A DNA stretch of 64,000 nucleotides from an uncultured Acidobacteriia bacterium (GTDB lineage Bacteria > Acidobacteriota > Terriglobia > Bryobacterales > Bryobacteraceae). The stretch lies in contig CAIYVZ010000127.1 in assembly GCA_903929755.1 (NCBI GenBank), positions 1 to 64,000 on the forward strand, written 5' to 3'. Below, one piece after another: positions 48,707-55,988 of this stretch; position 1 is the first letter of the stretch; the number at the start of each line of letters is the position of its first letter. A model generated the notes under the pieces. The model did not search any database. It was given only the letters and a program-made list of their open reading frames with translations, and had not been told where the DNA came from. The translations under genes were made by a program, and so were the position numbers.

Positions 48707-50776
48707 GTGTCCAAAAGCCGCCGTGTGTTATACCCCAGAGTTTTGCTGATTGCCACCCTGACTCTGGCGACTGTGAGCGGTGCCTGGGCCAGCTCATTCA
48801 CGGTCACCAGCGGGACCAACACTACTGCGCAAACCCTGGGCACCAGCCAAACGGGTTCGGTAAGCTTGGGCGCCACGCTCACCAACAGCGGGACCACCGC
48901 CATTCCGGTGACAATGAACGGCACCGGCGCAGCCCTGACGAATCTGGGCACAATCTCTCAAACCGCCACAGGGGGAACTGCGGGACGCGCCGTTTTTGTT
49001 AGCGGAACCGTTGCCGGCGTCATCATCACCAACGGCAGCGCCACCAATTCCACCGCGAAAATCCAGACCGCAGATTCCGACGTGGTCCGGGGTAGCACCA
49101 ACACGGCTGTAACGCTCAACAACTACGGTGTTCTGACCTCTTTGAATGGATCGAAGGGCGGTTCGCAGGCGGTCGACTTCAATCCCGTCACGGTAGCCAA
49201 CGTCATCAACAACTTCTCAACGGGCCAATTGTTGGCGTCCGATGCTGATGTAGTTCGCCCCGGAGTAAACGGGACCGTCAACAATAACGGCCTCATCAGC
49301 ATCAACCAGAACAGTTCAACGGGCAATGACGGGATTGATGTTCAGCAAAATACGGGCGTCACAATCAACAACACAGGCAGTTCCTCCGTCACGGCCAGCA
49401 TAGTGGGTGGGCGCCACGGTATCGCCGGGGGGATTACGGCCGCCGGCAGCGCCTCAACCGCTTTCACCACCACGGTCAACAACAACGCCTATGGCGTTAT
49501 CCAGGGGAACAATGGATCCGGGATCAACCTTGATGGCCTCACAAAGTTTCAGGGCGCGACCATTATTAATAACGGCACCATCACCGGATTCGGTGTCACC
49601 GGCGATGGCGACGGCATTGATGTGGATGGTCTTGTCAACATCGTCAACACAGGTACCGTCCTTTCGTACAACGCGATCGGCACGGCGCTTGCAACTGCGC
49701 ACAGCGAGGGTATCACCGTTGGTGGCGGAACCATTGAGAACTCCGGCACCATCAAGGGTCTGGTTTCCTCAGGCAACGCGTTTGCAGTCGGCTATGGAAT
49801 AACGCTTCTCGGCAATGACGTCGCCACTGGCCCCCTCGCCGGAACCCGCGAAGCTATTTACGGCAATGCCACGGTCATCAACCATTCAGGTGGTCTGATC
49901 CAGGGTCAAAGTGAATCTGCAATCTTTGTGGACGGGCCAGTAAGCGGCTTTGTCGTGTCCATTATCAATGAAGCCGGCGCGACCCTGACCGGTGGCGGCA
50001 GCAGTTCCGCCGCCGTTCTTACGGGCGCGGACAATGACACGCTGAGTAACGCCGGCATCATCAACGGCGGCAGCAGCGGCGTCGCCATCAATATGGGCGC
50101 GGGGAACAACACCGTAAGCATCTCGGGCGGCAGCGCGACGGTGAACGGAGACATCAACGGCGGCTCCGGCGGTACGAATACTCTGAATATGCTGCTCGGC
50201 GCCGGTAACTCTTTCTCCTTCGGCAACGGCCTCATCAATTTCAGTCTCGTTGAAGTCTACAGCGGTCTGGTCACCCTTTCCGGAAGCAGCACCTACACCG
50301 GAACCACCCAAATCGACGGAGGCATCCTGCAATTGAATGGCAGTAACCGGCTCTCGTCCTCCAGCAGCCTGAAGCTCAACGGCGGGACGCTGGAAATAGA
50401 GAATGCGGGCGGAGCCAACGGCCAAACCTTCGGCTGCCTGCAGCTCAGTGACAATTCCACCCTCGCTCTCGACTCCTCTTCGCTCAGTTTCGGGTGCCTG
50501 GGCGCGCTCGGCGCAGGTAAGACACTCTCCATCCAGGGCTACTCGGAAGGTGTTTCACCCGCCTATGCAATCCGCTTCGCGGGCGACCTTTCAGCCAACT
50601 CCAGTTTCCTCGCCCTCATCGGCAACACTACGGTCAACGGAAACGCGGCGGTTTTCAACTTCGACGGTTTCTTCACCGACGTTGTGGCCGCTCCGGAGCC
50701 TTCCACTCTGGGTCTCGGTTGTCTTTGTCTCCTTCTGGTACCGGTCCTGCGCCGCCGCGGCCTGGGGCGCAAATAA
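48707..50776 (+). CDS. PEP-CTERM surface protein with autotransporter-like beta-helix
   Basis: The 689-residue protein starts at GTG, with a signal peptide up to about residue 28 (ASS). Most of it is Asn/Gly/Thr-rich repeats such as INNGTITG, VINNFSTG and TVNNNGLISIN, of the beta-helix passenger kind. Around residue 525 it has an autotransporter-associated strand repeat (TYTGTTQIDGGILQLNGSN). The C-terminus is a PEP-CTERM signal: APEPSTLGLGCLCLLLVP, then a basic RRRGLGRK tail. This should be recognised by an exosortase, none of which is encoded here. A role in adhesion or matrix is likely. Confidence 0.85.
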   Translation: MSKSRRVLYPRVLLIATLTLATVSGAWASSFTVTSGTNTTAQTLGTSQTGSVSLGATLTNSGTTAIPVTMNGTGAALTNLGTISQTATGGTAGRAVFVSGTVAGVIITNGSATNSTAKIQTADSDVVRGSTNTAVTLNNYGVLTSLNGSKGGSQAVDFNPVTVANVINNFSTGQLLASDADVVRPGVNGTVNNNGLISINQNSSTGNDGIDVQQNTGVTINNTGSSSVTASIVGGRHGIAGGITAAGSASTAFTTTVNNNAYGVIQGNNGSGINLDGLTKFQGATIINNGTITGFGVTGDGDGIDVDGLVNIVNTGTVLSYNAIGTALATAHSEGITVGGGTIENSGTIKGLVSSGNAFAVGYGITLLGNDVATGPLAGTREAIYGNATVINHSGGLIQGQSESAIFVDGPVSGFVVSIINEAGATLTGGGSSSAAVLTGADNDTLSNAGIINGGSSGVAINMGAGNNTVSISGGSATVNGDINGGSGGTNTLNMLLGAGNSFSFGNGLINFSLVEVYSGLVTLSGSSTYTGTTQIDGGILQLNGSNRLSSSSSLKLNGGTLEIENAGGANGQTFGCLQLSDNSTLALDSSSLSFGCLGALGAGKTLSIQGYSEGVSPAYAIRFAGDLSANSSFLALIGNTTVNGNAAVFNFDGFFTDVVAAPEPSTLGLGCLCLLLVPVLRRRGLGRK

Positions 50777-50781
50777 GCTCC

Positions 50782-51174
50782 GTGCAAAAGCTGATCGCGG
50801 CTCTGCTTATCGTCCTCGTCGCCATTCTGGGCGCGATGGCCTTCCAAAACTTTCGCTCTCTGGCGGAACCGAAGTTCCCGACGCCGTATCAGGCGGTGGT
50901 CCTCAACGGAGGCCAGGTCTACTACGGCAAGCTGGAGAACCTGGCAGCACTCTACCCCGTGCTCCGTGATGTTTTCTACGTAGTCAGAAAAGAGAACCTG
51001 GAAACCAAACAGGTCACTAATGTCCTTGTCCGCCGGGGCAAGGAACTCCATGGCCCCGAATTCATGGTTCTGAACCGCCAGAGCATCCTGTTCATTGAAC
51101 CCGTGCGGTCGGATTCCGATATCGGGCGTTCCATCACTGAGCAAAACATCAGCGAGCAAAAGAAGAACGAATAA
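50782..51174 (+). CDS. Single-span membrane protein of unknown function
   Basis: GTG 50782, six bases after the PEP-CTERM stop, begins QKLIAALLIVLVAILGAMAF, a membrane anchor; the frame itself is open upstream inside the previous gene. About 130 residues. The periplasmic or cytoplasmic remainder has YQAVVLNGGQVYYGKLENLA and TNVLVRRGKELHGPEFMVLN, a small beta-rich domain seen in other acidobacterial membrane proteins, and an acidic/basic tail (QNISEQKKNE). Function unknown. Confidence 0.68.
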   Translation: MQKLIAALLIVLVAILGAMAFQNFRSLAEPKFPTPYQAVVLNGGQVYYGKLENLAALYPVLRDVFYVVRKENLETKQVTNVLVRRGKELHGPEFMVLNRQSILFIEPVRSDSDIGRSITEQNISEQKKNE

Positions 51175-51207
51175 CCGGCGCTGTGGGGTTTCATATAGAA
51201 TCCTGCT

Positions 51208-51852
51208 ATGCGCTTATTGCTCTTCGCAAGCCTGTTAGCAGCTTCGGCCTCCGCTCAGTCCAGTCCCGCCGCGCTCGGCCTCTTCACCAGTTCCGATGAC
51301 ATCGGCGCTTCTCCCCTCAAGGGCTCCTCTGAGTTCGACGCCGCCACCGGCCAGTACAAGATCACAGGCTCCGGCACCGACATCTGGGGCCGTGCCGACC
51401 AGTTCCACCTCCTCTGGCGCGAAGTCTCCGGCAACTTCGTCGTCACCGCCACCGCCAGGTTTCTCACCGAAGGCATCGCCCACCGCAAGGCCGTCATCAT
51501 GCTTCGGAAGTCTGTCGATCCCGACGCCGCTTACGTCGATCTCGCCCTGCACGGCGATGGCACCCCGGTAATCCAGTTCCGCAACGCAAAGGGCGATACC
51601 ACGAATACGGTGGACCTGGTGACGGAAGGCCCCGGCGTCTGGAATCTGAAACTGGTCCGACAGGGAGGTACCGTCACCTTCTGGGCGGCCAAAGACGGTG
51701 CGCCCCTTCGCGAACTTGGCCATACCCTCAACAACCTCGGCAGTCCGGTCCTGCTGGGCCTCGGCGTGTCTTCCCACTCTCAGACAGCCGTGAATACGGT
51801 ACTGTTCTCCAACGTAACCTTTGAAAAGCTGCCCACCCCGGCTCGCAAATAG
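51208..51852 (+). CDS. Secreted DUF1349 / concanavalin-like protein, copy 1
   Basis: The 214-residue protein has a signal peptide (MRLLLFASLLAASASA). The body is a lectin-fold beta sandwich of the DUF1349 type: SSEFDAATGQYKITGSGTDI, WGRADQFHLLWREVSGNFVV and HRKAVIMLRKSVDPDAAYVD. Such domains occur in TolB-associated or carbohydrate-binding secreted proteins of Acidobacteria. It is the first of two tandem paralogues separated by 9 bases. Confidence 0.82.
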   Translation: MRLLLFASLLAASASAQSSPAALGLFTSSDDIGASPLKGSSEFDAATGQYKITGSGTDIWGRADQFHLLWREVSGNFVVTATARFLTEGIAHRKAVIMLRKSVDPDAAYVDLALHGDGTPVIQFRNAKGDTTNTVDLVTEGPGVWNLKLVRQGGTVTFWAAKDGAPLRELGHTLNNLGSPVLLGLGVSSHSQTAVNTVLFSNVTFEKLPTPARK

Positions 51853-51861
51853 GACACCGAC

Positions 51862-52527
51862 ATGACCCTCCGCTCTCTGCTCCCCCTCCGACCTCTCCTG
51901 CCCCTCCTGCTCGCCGCGTCAGCCTTCGCCCAAAGCGGAAACCTCGGGCTCTTTACGAACGCCGCCGACGTTGGCAGCCCCGCCCGTACCGGCGAAACCC
52001 AGTTCGACCCCAACACCAGCCAGTACCGCATCACCGGTTCCGGAACCAACATCTGGGCAAAACAGGACCAGTTCCAATACGCCTGGCGCGAAATGACCGG
52101 CAACTTCACCGTCACCGCAACCATGCGCTTCCTTGGGAAAGGCAACGAGCATCGCAAGGCGGGCATTATGGTCCGGCAGTCTCTGGAATCCGATGCAACG
52201 TACGCTGACGCGATCGTCCACGGCAACGGCATGCCCGCGTTGCAGTGGAGAACCCGGCAAGGGGAAGACACCAACGCCTTCGATTTTCCGCTCCAGGAAC
52301 CCGGAACATTTCGCATCAGACTGGTCCGCACCGGTGCCAAAATCTACTTGTATCTCGCCAGAGAAAGCGCGGAACTGGCGAAGGTCGGCAACACGGAGGT
52401 CACTTTCAGCGGCCCGGTTCTGGTCGGCCTGGCCGTCTGCTCCCACCAACCGGACGCCTCAGACACGGTAGTCTTTTCCGACGTTTCCATAGAGCCCCAG
52501 GCTGCACCCGTTCCCCGTCCACAATAG
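51862..52527 (+). CDS. Secreted DUF1349 / concanavalin-like protein, copy 2
   Basis: The 221-residue protein has a signal peptide (MTLRSLLPLRPLLPLLLAAS). It matches copy 1 block by block: TQFDPNTSQYRITGSGTNIW, QFQYAWREMTGNFTVTATMR, and EHRKAGIMVRQSLESDATYA. By eye roughly half the positions are the same, so the duplication is not recent. It lies 31 bases before the sulfatase and probably shares its operon, suggesting a glycan-binding role. Confidence 0.82.
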   Translation: MTLRSLLPLRPLLPLLLAASAFAQSGNLGLFTNAADVGSPARTGETQFDPNTSQYRITGSGTNIWAKQDQFQYAWREMTGNFTVTATMRFLGKGNEHRKAGIMVRQSLESDATYADAIVHGNGMPALQWRTRQGEDTNAFDFPLQEPGTFRIRLVRTGAKIYLYLARESAELAKVGNTEVTFSGPVLVGLAVCSHQPDASDTVVFSDVSIEPQAAPVPRPQ

Positions 52528-52558
52528 TCACCTTCTGCTTTAATAAGAGGACTCGACC

Positions 52559-54061
52559 ATGACCCGCAGAGACCTTCTCAGCTCCGTCGCCGCCGCAGCC
52601 GCCCTTCCCGGCGCCGCTCAGGCCCAGCGTCCCAAACATCGCAACGTCATTTTTATCCTTGCCGATGACCATCGTTACGACGCGCTGGGTTTCCTGAAAG
52701 CCCAGCCCTGGCTGCAGACCCCCCACCTCGACCGTCTCGCAGCGGAGGGCGCGCATTTTAAGAATGCGTTCGTCACCACAGCCCTCTGCAGTCCAAGCCG
52801 GGCGTCCATTCTGACCGGAGTCTACGCCCACCGTCATCGCATCGTCGATAACAATACCCCGATACCTGCCGGCACCACCTATTTCCCCGCGCATCTGCAA
52901 AAAGTCGGCTACAAGACTGCGTTTATCGGCAAGTGGCACATGGGTGCGGAAACAGACGAACCGAAGGCAGGCTTCGACCAGTGGGTCAGTTTCAAAGGGC
53001 AGGGAACTTACCTTCCCACGCCCAACGGCCTGAACGTTAACGGTAAGAAAGTCCCGCAAAAAGGCTACATCACTGACGAACTGACTGACTACGCGCTGGA
53101 CTGGCTGCGCACCCTCCCCCAAGAGCAGCCCTACTTCCTGTACCTTTCCCACAAGGCGGTTCACGCGGAATTCCAGCCAGCCAAACGGCATGAGGGTATG
53201 TATAAGGACGCGAAGTTCCTCTACCCTCCCACCATGGCGGCTGAAGGCGAGATGGCCCAGCATCGCCCGGCGTGGGTCCAGAACCAGCGCAATTCCTGGC
53301 ACGGTGTCGATTACCCGTATCACTCCACGCTCGACATCGCCGATTACTACAAACGCTACGCCGAAACCCTGATGGCCGTGGATGAGAGCGTGGGGCGGGT
53401 CCTTGACGAACTGAAAAAACGAGGGGAACTGGAGTCGACCCTGGTCATTTATATGGGCGATAACGGTTTCGCGTTTGGCGAACATGGGCTCATCGACAAG
53501 CGCACCGCCTACGAAGAATCCATGCGTGTGCCGCTTCTCGCCCGCTGTCCCGAACTCTTCTCCGGTGGCCGTACGGTGCAGGAAGTTGTGGCGGGGCTCG
53601 ACATTATGCCCACGGTGCTCTCCACCGCTGGAGCCCCCATCCCGAAAGGTCTGGACGGCCTGAGCTGGCTGCCACTGGTTCAAAACAAGCCTGTCCAGTG
53701 GCGCAAAGAACTGCTCTACGAATACTACTGGGAGCGCAACTTTCCCATGACGCCCACCATGCACGCTTTACGTGGCGACCGTTTCAAGTTCATTCGCTAC
53801 CAGGGCATCTGGGATACCGATGAACTGTACGACATGCAGGAAGATCCTCTCGAAAGCCGCAATCTGATCACGGACCCACGGTATGCGGCGCAGGTGAAGG
53901 AAATGCGCGAGCATCTGTTCGACGTTCTGGAAGAGAACGGCGGCATGAACATTCCGCTGCAGCGCGACCGTGGAGCCGTCATGAACCGGCGCAATCCCGA
54001 CAAGAAGCGTGCCGCTGATTTCCCCACCGAGATGTACGGCAAGGGCGCCGGCGCGCCGTAG
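52559..54061 (+). CDS. Secreted type I sulfatase (formylglycine-dependent)
   Basis: The 500-residue protein has a Tat-like or Sec signal (MTRRDLLSSVAAAAALPGAA). The formylglycine motif is CSPSR with Cys77 converted by FGE; metal ligands Asp36 and Asp37 sit in FILADDHRYD, and the later metal site is YMGDNGFAFGEHGL. The lysine of the site appears in GKWHMG and the long C-terminal domain is complete. It removes sulfate from sulfated sugars or glycans outside the cytoplasm. No formylglycine-generating enzyme is encoded in the window. Confidence 0.93.
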   Translation: MTRRDLLSSVAAAAALPGAAQAQRPKHRNVIFILADDHRYDALGFLKAQPWLQTPHLDRLAAEGAHFKNAFVTTALCSPSRASILTGVYAHRHRIVDNNTPIPAGTTYFPAHLQKVGYKTAFIGKWHMGAETDEPKAGFDQWVSFKGQGTYLPTPNGLNVNGKKVPQKGYITDELTDYALDWLRTLPQEQPYFLYLSHKAVHAEFQPAKRHEGMYKDAKFLYPPTMAAEGEMAQHRPAWVQNQRNSWHGVDYPYHSTLDIADYYKRYAETLMAVDESVGRVLDELKKRGELESTLVIYMGDNGFAFGEHGLIDKRTAYEESMRVPLLARCPELFSGGRTVQEVVAGLDIMPTVLSTAGAPIPKGLDGLSWLPLVQNKPVQWRKELLYEYYWERNFPMTPTMHALRGDRFKFIRYQGIWDTDELYDMQEDPLESRNLITDPRYAAQVKEMREHLFDVLEENGGMNIPLQRDRGAVMNRRNPDKKRAADFPTEMYGKGAGAP

Positions 54062-54091
54062 CCGGGGCAGCGGAGCGCGGATAATGAAGAA

Positions 54092-55075
54092 GTGAATTAT
54101 CGCGCTCTCGGCAGTACGGGTTATAAGGTTTCTGAGATCAGTTTTGGTGCCTGGGCCATTGGCGGTTCCTGGGGCACGGTGGACGATTCCGAGTCCATGG
54201 CGGCGCTCCATCAGGCCATCGATTCCGGCGTCAATTTCATCGACACTGCCGACGTTTACGGCATGGGGCGCAGTGAGCGCCTGATTGCCCAGCTAAAGCG
54301 CGAGCGTAAAGAAGAAATCGTGGTGGCGACCAAAGCCGGGCGCCGCCTTTCCCCTCACACCGCCGAAGGCTATAACGAAGCCAACCTCACCGGCTTCATC
54401 GAAGACAGCCTCCGCAACCTGGAAGTCGATTGTCTCGACCTCGTCCAGCTACACTGCCCGCCGACTGCCGTTTACTACAGCCCCGAGGTCTTCGGCAGCC
54501 TCGACCGCCTGGTGGAAGCCGGCAAGATCCGCAACTACGGTGTCAGCGTGGAAAAAGTGGAGGAAGCCCTCAAAGCCATCGAATTCCCCAACGTCAAAAC
54601 CATCCAGATTATCTTTAACGCCTTCCGGCTGCGCCCCTCGCAGCTATTCTTCGAACAAGCGGCAAAGAAGAACATCGGAATCCTGGCCCGCGTGCCCCTC
54701 GCCAGCGGCCTGCTCACCGGGAAAATTACCGCAAATTCCCAGTTTGAGGACAGCGATCACCGGAAGTTCAATCGTCACGGCGAGCGTTTCGATCAGGGTG
54801 AAACCTTCTCTGGCGTAGACTTCGAAACCGCCCTTCAAGCGGTGGACGAAATGCGCGCGCTGGTTCCCGAAGGTGTTTCCATGGCCCAGTTCGCCTTGCG
54901 CTGGATTCTGATGCACCCCGCCATCTCCTGTGCCATTCCCGGAGGGAAGAATCCCGCGCAGGTGAAAGACAACTGTGCCGCCTCCGGCCTGCCGCCTCTC
55001 ACCGAAGCCGCCATGGCCGCTGTCGCCCGCATCTACGATCAGCGGATTTCGCCGCTCGTGCATCACCGCTGGTAG
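54092..55075 (+). CDS. Aldo/keto reductase
   Basis: This is a 327-residue cytoplasmic protein starting at GTG (MNYRALGSTGYKVSEISFGA). The catalytic tetrad is Asp51, Tyr56 (DTADVYG), Lys81 (VATKAG) and His121 (LVQLHCPP). C-terminal NADPH-binding segments include AISCAIPGGKNPAQVKDNC. It reduces sugar aldehydes or other carbonyls with NADPH. It lies 30 bases after the sulfatase, in the same direction, so a sugar-processing role is plausible. Confidence 0.93.
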   Translation: MNYRALGSTGYKVSEISFGAWAIGGSWGTVDDSESMAALHQAIDSGVNFIDTADVYGMGRSERLIAQLKRERKEEIVVATKAGRRLSPHTAEGYNEANLTGFIEDSLRNLEVDCLDLVQLHCPPTAVYYSPEVFGSLDRLVEAGKIRNYGVSVEKVEEALKAIEFPNVKTIQIIFNAFRLRPSQLFFEQAAKKNIGILARVPLASGLLTGKITANSQFEDSDHRKFNRHGERFDQGETFSGVDFETALQAVDEMRALVPEGVSMAQFALRWILMHPAISCAIPGGKNPAQVKDNCAASGLPPLTEAAMAAVARIYDQRISPLVHHRW

Positions 55076-55093
55076 CTGTTACCATCAGGGGCG

Positions 55094-55981
55094 ATGCTCT
55101 TCCGGACCTTACTCGCCACCAGCCTGCTGGCCGCCATTCTCTCTGCCCAGCAGGCTCCGGCTCCCTGGCCACCCGAAATGAAGGGTGCTTCGGTGGAAAC
55201 CTACAAGACAATCGGCGATACCTCGCTGAAGCTCTATATCTACCGTCCCGAAGGCAAACAGGATGTCCGGAGCCCGGCCATCGTGTTCTTCTTCGGCGGT
55301 GGCTGGACCGGCGGCACGCCCGGCCAGTTCGAACAACAATGCCGCTACCTGGCCTCCCGCGGCATGGTCGCCATCGCGGCAGACTACCGCGTCAAGAGCC
55401 GGAATCAATCCACTGTTACCGACGCCGTTCGCGACGCGAAGTCGGCCATCCGCTACGTCCGCCAGAACGCCGCCCGTCTGGGGGTTGACCCCGCCCGCAT
55501 CGCCGCTGCGGGAGGCTCCGCCGGAGGCCATCTCGCCGCCTCTGCCGGTATCATTACCGGCCTTGACGAGCCTGCGGAAGACCCGAAAATCAGCTCTCGA
55601 CCTGACGCGCTCGTTCTCTTCAATCCGGTCGTGATTCTGGCCCCTGTTCCCGGCGACGAAGCGCTCACCAAAGGCTCGGGAGCCATCGCCGCCCGAGGGC
55701 AGCAGGAGCCCCCTGCAGCCGCCGTCTCACCCTGGCATCATGTCGCAACCGGCCAGCCGCCCACCATCATTTTCCACGGGAAGGCCGACACAACCGTCCC
55801 TTATCTCACCGTCGAATCCTTCACGCGGCAAATGAAAGCCGCCGGGAACCGCTGCGAACTGGTCGGCTTCGAAGGCGAAAGCCACGGCTTCTTCAACTTC
55901 CGCCCCGCTGGCAACAAATACTACGACGCCACCCTGCAGGCCACTGACAAATTCCTCGTGTCGCTCGGCTTCCTGAAGTAG
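55094..55981 (+). CDS. Secreted alpha/beta hydrolase (BD-FAE / acetyl-esterase type)
   Basis: The 295-residue protein has a signal peptide (MLFRTLLATSLLAAILSAQQ). The oxyanion loop is IVFFFGGGWTGG, the nucleophile elbow GGSAGGHLAA (Ser142), the acid FHGKADTTVPY and the His in EGESHGFFNF. The GGGW and SAGGH pattern is that of bifunctional deacetylases/esterases acting on acetyl- or feruloyl-sugars. It follows the aldo/keto reductase by 18 bases and would suit removal of acyl groups from the glycan the sulfatase acts on. Confidence 0.9.
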   Translation: MLFRTLLATSLLAAILSAQQAPAPWPPEMKGASVETYKTIGDTSLKLYIYRPEGKQDVRSPAIVFFFGGGWTGGTPGQFEQQCRYLASRGMVAIAADYRVKSRNQSTVTDAVRDAKSAIRYVRQNAARLGVDPARIAAAGGSAGGHLAASAGIITGLDEPAEDPKISSRPDALVLFNPVVILAPVPGDEALTKGSGAIAARGQQEPPAAAVSPWHHVATGQPPTIIFHGKADTTVPYLTVESFTRQMKAAGNRCELVGFEGESHGFFNFRPAGNKYYDATLQATDKFLVSLGFLK

Positions 55982-55988
55982 ACCCTAA

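Noticed and set aside
52406-53764. A 452-codon open frame antisense to the sulfatase gene
   Set aside because: A shadow of the CSPSR sulfatase; it has no plausible ribosome site or fold pattern.
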